A DNA stretch of 14,751 nt from positions 1 through 14,751 of the forward strand of contig JACJYG010000024.1 in assembly GCA_020636215.1 (NCBI GenBank), written 5' to 3'. Made by a program: the position numbers and the translations under genes. This document shows, piece by piece, positions 7,027-13,973 of this stretch. Numbering within the stretch: the first letter of the stretch is position 1; every line of letters starts with the position of its first letter. The notes beneath the pieces are model-generated. The model saw only the letters and a program-made list of their open reading frames with translations, was not told where the DNA came from and made no database searches. Source of the stretch: Lewinellaceae bacterium (lineage in GTDB: Bacteria > Bacteroidota > Bacteroidia > Chitinophagales > Saprospiraceae).

Positions 7027-7542
7027 TAGTTTATCCAGGATATCCTGGGTCTTATCGTACTGCGGGTTTGAAAAGATCATGCCCGTAGCGCCCGACTTGT
7101 CAAAGATAAAGTCATAGCCACGTTCGTTGGCATATTCTTCTATTGCGCTGTATACTTTTTCCTGCAATGGGCGCACGAGGTCTTGCCGGCGTTGGAACAG
7201 GTCACCTTCCGGGCCGAATTTGGCCTTTTGCATTTCGCGTACTTCTTTCTCTTTTTCCATGATCTCATCTTCCCGCTGCCGGCGCGCATCATCACTTAGA
7301 AGGACCTGTTCGGCCTGATAACGGTTGTACATACCCTTGATTTTATCGTATTCCTGGGCAATTTCCTGGCGCCAGCCGGAGGCGAGCTTATCGAGTTCAT
7401 CCTGGGCTGATTTGTATTCATCAATACTTTCCAGAATAGTGTTCACATCTACGTAGGCGATCCGTTGCGCGTTAGCGGTGAAGGCTACCATGGTGATCAG
7501 AGAAAGGGTAGCGGCGATTTTCATCATACTTTTGTAAATCAT
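7021..7542 (-). CDS. OmpH/Skp-family periplasmic chaperone, first copy
   Basis: The first of two tandem Skp-like chaperone genes, with the same expected role of guarding outer-membrane proteins in the periplasm. From the ATG at 7542 the product is 173 aa: a signal peptide ending TANAQ, the strand RIAYVDVNTILESI, a strongly charged Lys/Glu/Arg helix (about residues 40-115) with coiled-coil spacing, and a final GYDFIFDKSGATG strand. The open frame continues to a TTG at 7617, but a perfect promoter element lies within that extension, so the ATG at 7542 (or the ATG pair at 7527) is the true start. AAGGA sits just before the ATG. In many Bacteroidota this pair lies behind bamA; here the upstream side is a 325-bp gap followed by a divergent gene. 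Confidence 0.9.
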   Translation of the reverse strand: MIYKSMMKIAATLSLITMVAFTANAQRIAYVDVNTILESIDEYKSAQDELDKLASGWRQEIAQEYDKIKGMYNRYQAEQVLLSDDARRQREDEIMEKEKEVREMQKAKFGPEGDLFQRRQDLVRPLQEKVYSAIEEYANERGYDFIFDKSGATGMIFSNPQYDKTQDILDKLK

Positions 7543-7590
7543 ATTCCTTGGTTTTTGTTTTTTGGTAATAAATGCTTGGTTTATTTCGGG

Positions 7591-7618
7591 CAAAAATACC
7601 AGTTTGCCCGCTTTCAAA
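7591..7618 (-). promoter_or_regulatory. promoter of the ompH-ompH-murI unit
   Basis: Minus-strand TATTTTTG (7598-7591) is a perfect TAnnTTTG -7 element. TTTG at 7618-7615 stands 16 bp upstream as a possible -33 element, one base shorter than the usual range. The -7 box ends 49 nt before the ATG at 7542, the same geometry as the PaaE-type gene and the second ompH gene. Confidence 0.6.
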
Positions 7619-7768
7619 ATTACAATTTCTTGTTCGCTTTCGTTTGATTTGACGAGGGGGCGCTAAAAAGGCCACCAAAACACTGTGAGCGGCAAAACCT
7701 AAGAGCTTGCCTATGTGCTTAAATATCAAAAGCTTAGAAAGCTGTTTTGTTGAGGCCCTGTTTCCTGG

Positions 7769-7807
7769 TTTAACGATCATTTAACGGCCCTGCCGCCTAT
7801 TTTAACG
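7769..7807 (+). repeat. three helically spaced TTTAACG repeats
   Basis: TTTAACG occurs at 7769-7775, 7780-7786 and 7801-7807. Start-to-start distances are 11 and 21 bp, about one and two DNA turns, so all three face the same side of the helix. They lie upstream of the candidate -7 element of the CrtA-like gene, where a -33 TTG is lacking. This is the arrangement expected for activator sites, but the motif is A-T rich and may recur by chance. Confidence 0.4.
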
Positions 7808-7867
7808 AAAAGGCAACAAAAACATTTGCCCGGAAGGTGGTGTTAAGCAATCACTATCAAGCCATCT

Positions 7868-8578
7868 ATGTCAAATTCAATCGTCACCATTTCTTTCTTT
7901 CGCTACGGCGCCTCCGCATCCAAGTGGTGGGCCTTTCGACAGATGGGGCTGGCGCCAGCCCAACTGCAAAAAGTGAAAGGGCTCCGGTTCTCGAAAATGC
8001 TGGGTAGTGGAGGAGGGAATGGATTCAGCATCTGGCCTAACTTCGGCGCATACGGCCTGCTAGGCGTATGGGACGATGAGGTTGCCGCCCGCGATTTTTT
8101 TGAAAATAGCCCCACCTTCGCTTCTTTCCGGCAGCAATCCTCCGCCTGGTGGACGGCATTCATGCGGGCGGCTCAGGCGCACGGGCAATGGGATGGCCAG
8201 GCGCCTTTCCCGGTCAATGAGCCTTATGATGAGAGGCGCCTGGTGGCCGTCATTACCCGGGCCACCATCTTCCCCGGGCAGCTATTGCGTTTCTGGCGCT
8301 TCGTTCCTTCAGTCAGCCGTTCAATGGCCGGCCGGGAGGGGTTGATTTTCTCTCTGGGAATTGGCGAATTGCCGATCATACAACAGGCCACATTCAGCCT
8401 CTGGGAGAACAGCCAATTCATGAAGCAGTATGCCTACCAAAGCCCTCAACACCAGGAGGTTATTCGCCGAACCCGCCAGCTTGGCTGGTACAAGGAGGAA
8501 CTCTTTGCCCGCTTCCATCCTTACTTCGCGGAAGGAAACTGGGACGGCGGGGGAACGCCTTTGGATGGGTATCTTTAG
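7868..8578 (+). CDS. CrtA-like (spheroidene monooxygenase family) protein
   Basis: Belongs by motif to the CrtA family, haem-dependent carotenoid oxygenases best known for adding a 2-keto group to acyclic carotenoids such as spheroidene. Visible family features are a start with SIVTISFFRY, GNGFSIWPNFGAYGLLGVW (51-69), the internal WRFVPSVSRSMAGREGLIFSLGIGE-type core (about 143-167), ATFSLWENSQFMKQYAY (174-190), H195, and the C-terminal RTRQLGWYKEELFARF pattern (201-216). The 236-aa length fits. No other carotenoid gene (crtB, crtI, crtY) is in the window, so the substrate is inferred only from the family, and the Bacteroidota members may act on other polyenes. ATG at 7868 gives the expected N-terminus. 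It stands alone, divergent from the ompH unit and convergent with 8700-9269. Confidence 0.78.
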   Translation: MSNSIVTISFFRYGASASKWWAFRQMGLAPAQLQKVKGLRFSKMLGSGGGNGFSIWPNFGAYGLLGVWDDEVAARDFFENSPTFASFRQQSSAWWTAFMRAAQAHGQWDGQAPFPVNEPYDERRLVAVITRATIFPGQLLRFWRFVPSVSRSMAGREGLIFSLGIGELPIIQQATFSLWENSQFMKQYAYQSPQHQEVIRRTRQLGWYKEELFARFHPYFAEGNWDGGGTPLDGYL

Positions 8579-8699
8579 GGGAAATGCCGGCAAGCAGCAA
8601 AAGGGGTAAATGGCTGGATATTTTGTACCCGCCCCTGCGCATCCTGGCAACTACTCTCTGATCAACTGACTACGGAATTACTGAAAAGGGCGTACTGCG

Positions 8700-9269
8700 T
8701 CACTGTCCGCCCTGCTTCCCATCCACGCCTTCCGGGCCGAAGTTGAGCTGGAAACCGATGCGTTTGTTGGGCTCGTCATCGTCATAATCTTCCCAGTTGG
8801 TGATTTCAGACATGAACTCTTCCATGTGGCGGATGTAGAGCGGGTCACGCAATTCCTCGGGGCGGAGGATCGCGACGGTTTTAGGGGGGCGTGGCTGGCC
8901 GTAGTTTTCGATAAAGGGGTAGTTGATCAGGATAATGACTTTACCGTTAAACAACTGCTGATATACCAGGGCGCCGTTGTACTTGATGAGGTCGCGTTGC
9001 ACTTCTTCGTTTACTTTCTGGTACATCCCACTTTTGGACTGGCCCAGGGTCAGCATAACGGCTTCCAGGTTTTCGATCTCGGAGCGGAGCTCTACTTTTG
9101 CTTCCAGTCCAGTCAATTCAATGAGGGCCTTGAGGATGCGCTGTATCTCTTCGCGCAGGCCTTCTTTCCAGGCCTGCCGGTAAGTCTGGGTATTGTTCAG
9201 AACTTCCTTGTATTGGTTGACGTTGCGTTGGAGGTTGAATGCCTGGGCCTGGATTTCTTCTTTATCCAT
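8700..9269 (-). CDS. coiled-coil protein of unknown function
   Basis: I do not recognise a named family. The 189-aa product has no signal peptide or membrane segment, so it is probably cytosolic. Residues 1-65 are a charged helix with heptad-like spacing (QRNVNQYKEVLNNTQTYRQ, then a Lys/Glu/Leu-rich stretch), likely a coiled coil that mediates oligomerisation. The middle (about 75-130) holds a hydrophobic core with YQQLFNGKVIILINYPFIE, which suggests an alpha/beta domain. The C-terminus is acidic then Gly/Gln-rich (WEDYDDDEPNK followed by a flexible tail). The start is an ATG at 9269, with no Shine-Dalgarno sequence. It is divergent from coaX and convergent with the CrtA-like gene, so context says little. 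The codon use and sound protein composition make it a real gene; conserved homologues are likely but unchecked. Confidence 0.8.
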   Translation of the reverse strand: MDKEEIQAQAFNLQRNVNQYKEVLNNTQTYRQAWKEGLREEIQRILKALIELTGLEAKVELRSEIENLEAVMLTLGQSKSGMYQKVNEEVQRDLIKYNGALVYQQLFNGKVIILINYPFIENYGQPRPPKTVAILRPEELRDPLYIRHMEEFMSEITNWEDYDDDEPNKRIGFQLNFGPEGVDGKQGGQ

Positions 9270-9459
9270 GGTAATTTGGTTTGGTGGTTAGGATAATACA
9301 ATACGCCTTGATCGATATCCCAAGGTAATAAGATCGGCAATAACTAACAAACCTTGGAGGGGCGCAGGGAGGAAGAGAATGAAAATTATCGGGGCGGAAA
9401 TACCGGGAGCATTCTTCAAAAAGATCGTAATTTCCCCGGCAGTTGAACCCAATAAGCTC

Positions 9460-10236
9460 ATGTTACTAGCAATTGATATCGGCAATACCAACGTAACCCT
9501 TGGCCTGGCGGAGGGTAGCCATTGGCGCCACGTCTGGCGGCTGCCCACGCTGACGGATGGAGAGGCGCTTTTATTTTATGAAGTACAGCTCAGCAACTAT
9601 CTGTTGGAGCAGGACATTCCGTTGGATGCGGTCCGGCAAACCGTTGTCAGTACGGTGGTCCCCGCCTTACGTCCTGTTTTCGAGGCATTGGGCCGGCAAT
9701 TGTTTAAATCGGCGCCACTTTTCGTAGGCCCCGACCTTTACCCCCGGCTTCAGGTCAGGCCTCCTCGCCCCAACGAACTGGGCACGGACCTCTATGCCAA
9801 CGCCGTTGCGGCGTTTCATCTGTTCCAACGGGATTGCATCATCACCGATTTTGGCACGGCTCTCACCTTTACCACTATGAACCGCGAAGGAGAATTGCTG
9901 GGTGTCTCCATCGCTCCAGGCCTGAAGACAGCGATCTCTTCGCTTTTCCAGAAAACGGCTCAGTTGCCGGAAGTTCCACTGGTGTTGCCGGGGTCGGTAT
10001 TGGGCAGAGACACGGTGCACGCCATCCAAAGTGGCATTCTGATCGGATATGTGGGCTTGGTCAAACACATGCTGATGGCGATCCGGGCGGAGGTCGGCAG
10101 CCATTATGTGGCAGTAGCCACCGGAGGCTTGTCATCCATCCTGCACCCACTCCAATCGGAGTTCTATGCTATAGAACCGAACCTTACGCTTGATGGGTTG
10201 CGAATCATCGGCGAGAATATTTATCCGCTCGATTAA
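9460..10236 (+). CDS. coaX: type III pantothenate kinase
   Basis: CoaX phosphorylates pantothenate with ATP, the first and committed step of coenzyme A synthesis, in the cytosol; the type III enzyme is not inhibited by CoA in characterised members. The 258-aa product has the ASKHA-fold phosphate-1 loop LLAIDIGNTNVTLG at its N-terminus, the pantothenate-binding PNELGTD segment with D110, the second phosphate loop DFGTALTF, the GELLGVSIAPGL turn, and the adenosine-loop TGGLSS. In most family members the Asp of GxDR is followed by Arg; here it is Leu (GTDL), a small oddity. The frame is open back to 9379, but the ATG at 9460 gives the standard N-terminus. TAATTTCC (9428-9435) is a poor -7 candidate. 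HMG-CoA synthase follows 111 nt downstream on the same strand. Confidence 0.93.
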   Translation: MLLAIDIGNTNVTLGLAEGSHWRHVWRLPTLTDGEALLFYEVQLSNYLLEQDIPLDAVRQTVVSTVVPALRPVFEALGRQLFKSAPLFVGPDLYPRLQVRPPRPNELGTDLYANAVAAFHLFQRDCIITDFGTALTFTTMNREGELLGVSIAPGLKTAISSLFQKTAQLPEVPLVLPGSVLGRDTVHAIQSGILIGYVGLVKHMLMAIRAEVGSHYVAVATGGLSSILHPLQSEFYAIEPNLTLDGLRIIGENIYPLD

Positions 10237-10252
10237 ACCTAATTAGCCGGAC

Positions 10253-10281
10253 TTTGTTTTCTGCCTAATAATTTTCTTTTG
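10253..10281 (+). promoter_or_regulatory. candidate promoter of the HMG-CoA synthase gene
   Basis: TTTG (10253-10256) and TTCTTTTG (10274-10281, one mismatch to TAnnTTTG) are separated by 17 bp. The box lies 67 nt before the ATG at 10348 and just past the coaX stop. This would let the gene be transcribed apart from coaX. Confidence 0.35.
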
Positions 10282-10347
10282 TCAAGCTCGCTTTTTGGCC
10301 AAACGAACGAAGGCGAGCCTTCTATTTCTGAAAAAGAAACCACTGCA

Positions 10348-11901
10348 ATGGCATCAATCTTAAACAACAAGGCCGCCGTCGGTATCGATGACATGAGCGC
10401 TTACATTCCCAAGCTCTACCTGCCCATCGAGGCGCTGGCCGACAAACGGCAACTGGAATACGCCAAATTGAATAAAGGCCTGGGCCTGACAGCGATGTCT
10501 TTTCCGGATGCACACGAAGACGTGGCCACCATGGCCGCCAACGCCATCCTGGATCTCATTCTGCGCAATGGCATCATCCCAAGCCGCATCGGCCGTATCT
10601 ATATTGGTACGGAAAGTTCTCTGGACGGCTCCAAGCCCATGGCCTCTTATGTGCTGGATATGCTTACCCAGTATTTCAGTAAACAATACGGGCCGGATTG
10701 CTTTCTGAACTGCGATGTGGTGGATATGACCTTCGCCTGCATCGGTGCGGTGGATGCCCTGCAGAACACCCTCGACTGGGTACGCGGCGGCGATGGGCGC
10801 ATCGGCATCGTAGCCGGATCGGATGTCGCCAAATACGAAATGGGTTCGGGTGGAGAATATACGCAGGGCGCCGGCTCGGTAGCTTTGCTGGTCAAACAGC
10901 AGCCCCGGCTCATTGCTATCGATGAGCATTGGGGGGTGGCCGCCCGCAGCGTGCACGATTTCTTCAAGCCGTTGCGCACGGTGAGTAAACACGAACTGGT
11001 GGAAGAGGTACTGCGCCTGGCCGGCGCGGCGCTCACCCCTGAAGATGTCCTGTCGCGCCTGGATAACTCCCTGGAAGGGCAGGGGATACTGGACAGCCAG
11101 GAATCCCGCATTACCCTGCATAAGGAAACCCCGGTATTCGATGGCCCTTATTCCAACCTTTGTTACCAGAACCGCATCTGGGAAGCGCTGCGCCATTACG
11201 CTAGCGAGGCCGGCCTGAGCGCCGATGCACCGATCACGGACGACTGGCACCGCCTGGTCTTTCACCTGCCCTACGCCTATCAGGCCCGCCGCATGTTCCC
11301 GGAGATATTCATGATCGAAAGCCAGCGCCGGGGCGACTGGGCCGAGGTAGAAAAAGAACTGGGCATGGCCAGGCCCCAGGTTGCCGCCTTCGAATCGGAG
11401 CGGGCCTACGGTAAGGCTTATGGGGAATACCTGCGCCTTATTTCCAAAACGCCGCGCTACCGCAATTTCGTCAAAGAAAAGATCGAGAAAGGGGAGCGGG
11501 CTTCCTCTCTGGTGGGTAATCTCTACACCTCCTCCATCCTGCTCTCCCTAATGAGCACCCTGGAGGCCGACCTGGCAGAAGGCCGCGACCTGGCCGACAC
11601 CACCTTCGGCTTTTTCTCTTACGGCAGTGGCTCTAAATCCAAAGTATTTACCGGCACTATTCAAGCCAGCTGGAAGGAGATTGCCGGCCGGTTCCAATTA
11701 AGTGCCGGATTATCGGAACGGCAGCCCCTGGATTACGACACCTACGAGCAACTGTACCGCGGGCAACGCCAGAAAAGTGTAGCGCCCATCTCCGGTGAGT
11801 TCTATCTGGCCGAGGTGTGTACCGAGCGCAGTGTAAGTGAAGGTGCGCGGACCTACCGCTGGCGGGAAACAGCAGCTAAAGCGGTGGAAGTGAAGGCTTG
11901 A
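10348..11901 (+). CDS. mvaS: hydroxymethylglutaryl-CoA synthase, enlarged form
   Basis: Condenses acetyl-CoA with acetoacetyl-CoA to HMG-CoA, the entry to the mevalonate route of isoprenoid synthesis; a cytosolic thiolase-fold enzyme. From the ATG at 10348 the product is 517 aa. The catalytic set is present: E89 in IGTESSLDGSK, the acyl-carrying C131 in MTFACIGAVDAL, and H306 in FHLPYAYQARRM. GNLYTSSILLSL and FFSYGSGSKSKVF complete the family pattern. It is about 130 residues longer than the usual bacterial MvaS of under 400. The additions seem to fall between the Cys and His (roughly residues 208-262) and after the His (about 320-380). A TTG at 10279 would add 23 poorly fitting residues. A role in a polyketide-type beta-branching pathway is less likely, since no such genes are near. 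No other mevalonate gene is in the window. Confidence 0.88.
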   Translation: MASILNNKAAVGIDDMSAYIPKLYLPIEALADKRQLEYAKLNKGLGLTAMSFPDAHEDVATMAANAILDLILRNGIIPSRIGRIYIGTESSLDGSKPMASYVLDMLTQYFSKQYGPDCFLNCDVVDMTFACIGAVDALQNTLDWVRGGDGRIGIVAGSDVAKYEMGSGGEYTQGAGSVALLVKQQPRLIAIDEHWGVAARSVHDFFKPLRTVSKHELVEEVLRLAGAALTPEDVLSRLDNSLEGQGILDSQESRITLHKETPVFDGPYSNLCYQNRIWEALRHYASEAGLSADAPITDDWHRLVFHLPYAYQARRMFPEIFMIESQRRGDWAEVEKELGMARPQVAAFESERAYGKAYGEYLRLISKTPRYRNFVKEKIEKGERASSLVGNLYTSSILLSLMSTLEADLAEGRDLADTTFGFFSYGSGSKSKVFTGTIQASWKEIAGRFQLSAGLSERQPLDYDTYEQLYRGQRQKSVAPISGEFYLAEVCTERSVSEGARTYRWRETAAKAVEVKA

Positions 11902-11943
11902 AAGGCCGGGCTTTACAGTAAGATTGCCGGTGAGGGGCTGGGG

Positions 11944-12022
11944 GATGCTAGATGCTATAGATACTGTTGATGCTATAGATACTGTTGATACTGTTGATAC
12001 TGTTGATGCTATCGATAGCTAT
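11944..12022. repeat. 9-bp tandem repeat (minisatellite)
   Basis: Seven 9-bp units run from 11951 to 12013, of two kinds: A = GATGCTATA and B = GATACTGTT, in the order A B A B B B A' (the last ending in C). A truncated A unit (11944-11950) leads the array and a degenerate unit (12014-12022) ends it. The 12-bp palindrome GCTATCGATAGC spans 12008-12019. The array fills most of the gap between the convergent HMG-CoA synthase and GGT-like genes, ending 4 bp from the latter's stop. Copy number probably varies among strains. Confidence 0.9.
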
Positions 12023-12026
12023 TCAA

Positions 12027-13874
12027 TTACCAGCCAATACCGTAATCATCTCCGTGGTTACTGGAGCCGCCCCAGAAAGTGCCATGTTCCCGATCGAAGA
12101 AGATGGCGTTGATGGGGCCGGAGGTTCGGGGCTCAAAGTCGAGCTTGTAGCCCATGTCCTTCAGGGTGCTTCGGGTCCAGCCGGGAACAGCCTCGTTCAG
12201 TAACAGTTCGCCAGGCTTGGTTTCGTGCTCGCCGAAGGAGTTGCGCATCTGGAAGCTGTTAAAATTGGCGGCCTCGCAAGCCTCCTGCACATTCATGCCG
12301 AACTCTACAACATTGAGGAAAAACTGCAACAGGTTCTGATCCTGCGTATCGCCACCCTGAACGGCGAAGGAGAGATAGGGCTTATTGTCCTTCAGGGCTA
12401 AGCCTGGGGTCAGGGTAGCGCGTGGGCGCTTGCCCGGTTCCAGGACGTTGAAGGGGTTCTCTTTAGGGTCCAGTACAAAACTCTGCATGCGCTGGCTCAT
12501 ACCCACCCCGGTATTGCCGGCAATGCAGGCCGGTATCCATCCGCCGCTAGGCGTTACGGACACCACCCAGCCCTCTGCATCAGCGGCCTGTATAGAGGTG
12601 GTGCCAGCCAGAAAGCTTTCCATAAATTCGCGCTCCTGCTGCGGGCCTGCCGGCGCCCATCCCATCGATGTATTGGCCCAGTTTTCCAGGTATTCCTTGT
12701 AGGGGTTCTTGCCTCCCTGAAAGGGATAGGGGTCGCCCGGCCCGGCTTTTGGGTCATTCTTTTCCAGATTAATCTGTTTTATTCTTTCCTTGGCGTATTC
12801 CTTCGATAGTAATCCTTTGATGGGCTCTTCCGGCGGAAAATAGGGATCTCCATAGTAAAAGTCGCGGTCGGCGAAGGCGAGATTCATCACCTGATACAGG
12901 GTATGGATATAAGGGGCGGTATTGTACCCCATAGATTTCAAGTCGAAATTTTCCAGCATATTGAGGGCTTGCAGCATCACCGGCCCCTGCACCCAGTGGG
13001 TGAGTTTGTACACCTCGATGCCCTTGTAGGTTGTTTTCACCGGCTCTTCGATGTATACCCGCCAATTGGCCAGGTCTTCCATCGTGATCAGCCCTCCCTG
13101 TTCCTGGCAACCGCGGACAAATTCTTCGGCGATGTCACCTTTGTAGAAACGATCGTAGGCTGCATAGATCGCCTCCTGGCGCGATTTGCCGGCGGCCAGG
13201 GCTTGTTTTTCCGCCGCCACCATTTTTTTAAGGGTATTCAGCAGGCCGGGCTGCCGGAATACCTCTCCTACCTGAGGGGCTTCGTGTGCCTCGCCCAGGT
13301 GCGGCAGGAAGAGTTTTTTGGAATACGGCCACTCTTTGATCTTGTCTTTGTTGCTTTCGATGCTACGCACTGCACCGGCTTCAATGGGGTAGCCCTCCGC
13401 CATTTCCATGGCCGGCGCCAGGACCGCTTCGAGGCTGAGGGCGCCATACTCCGCCAGCATGGTAAAAAGGCCTCCGGGAGTTCCGGGGGTAACGGCAGCG
13501 AGGGGGCCGTATGCGGGCGGCACATCCATGCCTTTATTTTTGAAAAATTCCGGTGTAGCACCCGTTGGCGCGACTCCCAGCGCATTGATGGCGATCACCT
13601 TTTGGGTATGAGGGTTGTAAATGAGGGCCTGCGTTTCGCCCCCCCAGCTCAGTACATCCCACATAGTAGAGGTGGCCGCCAGCATAGCACAGGCGGCATC
13701 CACGGCGTTACCGCCTTGCTGGAACATCATGGCGCCGGCAGTGGCGCCCAGCGGTTTGCCGGTAATGGCTACCCAGTGCCGGGCGTGGAGTACAGGCTTC
13801 TGCGGGCGCTGGGCGAGGAGGAAGATTGGAAACAAAAGGGCGGTTGCCAGGAAAATGATGGAAGTCCTTTTCAT
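12027..13874 (-). CDS. exported gamma-glutamyltransferase-like Ntn hydrolase
   Basis: A member of the GGT superfamily, N-terminal-nucleophile enzymes that cut themselves into two chains. From the ATG at 13874 the product is 615 aa, with a signal peptide ending LLAQ (about residue 22), so it acts outside the cytoplasm. Family marks are QQGGNAVDAACAM (52-64), TPGTPGG (129-135), FYKGDIAEE, and the probable self-cleavage site and nucleophile T425 in GTTSIQAADAEG, with the oxyanion Gly pair in VQGGDTQ (507-508). Compared with E. coli GGT, residues that grip glutamate appear changed: the Arg of FREMAP is L99, the acidic pair of QMDDF is Q-S (RMQSF, 462-466), and His of TTH is Ser. It may therefore be an acylase or peptidase with another substrate. 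The longest frame begins with a TTG at 13913, outside the signal peptide. Confidence 0.87.
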   Translation of the reverse strand: MKRTSIIFLATALLFPIFLLAQRPQKPVLHARHWVAITGKPLGATAGAMMFQQGGNAVDAACAMLAATSTMWDVLSWGGETQALIYNPHTQKVIAINALGVAPTGATPEFFKNKGMDVPPAYGPLAAVTPGTPGGLFTMLAEYGALSLEAVLAPAMEMAEGYPIEAGAVRSIESNKDKIKEWPYSKKLFLPHLGEAHEAPQVGEVFRQPGLLNTLKKMVAAEKQALAAGKSRQEAIYAAYDRFYKGDIAEEFVRGCQEQGGLITMEDLANWRVYIEEPVKTTYKGIEVYKLTHWVQGPVMLQALNMLENFDLKSMGYNTAPYIHTLYQVMNLAFADRDFYYGDPYFPPEEPIKGLLSKEYAKERIKQINLEKNDPKAGPGDPYPFQGGKNPYKEYLENWANTSMGWAPAGPQQEREFMESFLAGTTSIQAADAEGWVVSVTPSGGWIPACIAGNTGVGMSQRMQSFVLDPKENPFNVLEPGKRPRATLTPGLALKDNKPYLSFAVQGGDTQDQNLLQFFLNVVEFGMNVQEACEAANFNSFQMRNSFGEHETKPGELLLNEAVPGWTRSTLKDMGYKLDFEPRTSGPINAIFFDREHGTFWGGSSNHGDDYGIGW

Positions 13875-13973
13875 ACCGTGAAATTTTGGAGAATATAGGA
13901 AATTATGCTCCAACTTCCGTTAATAATCTGAAGTAATCAATGATCGTTTTGAACCGAATTGGGGAAATACTTC

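Larger units (their letters stand above)
7543..7867. other. 325-bp divergent intergenic region, ompH / CrtA-like gene
   Basis: No gene is seen here. The left part holds the leader and promoter of the ompH unit. The middle (about 7640-7760) shows nothing recognisable; in particular there is no remnant of bamA. The right part has three TTTAACG copies and a -7 candidate AACATTTG (7821-7828, one mismatch to TAnnTTTG) 40 nt before the CrtA-like start, without a TTG -33 element. Confidence 0.6.

Noticed and set aside
6382..7029. Plus-strand open frame of 215 codons, rich in Leu and Phe
   Set aside because: Antisense of the Gln/Lys/Glu-rich ompH coiled coil; such shadows look falsely membrane-like.
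9428..9435. TAATTTCC as the -7 element of coaX
   Set aside because: Two mismatches, no TTG upstream and only 24 nt to the start; kept only as a remark.
10360..11265. Minus-strand open frame of 301 codons
   Set aside because: Lies wholly inside the HMG-CoA synthase gene; composition is typical of a shadow frame.
11924..12112. Small plus-strand frame reading Asp-Ala-Ile/Asp-Thr-Val repeats
   Set aside because: It is the 9-bp minisatellite read in one frame, then runs into the antisense of the GGT-like gene. No sign of translation.
12903..13898. Plus-strand open frame of 331 codons
   Set aside because: It is the antisense shadow of the well-supported GGT-like gene and its translation lacks any recognisable motif.
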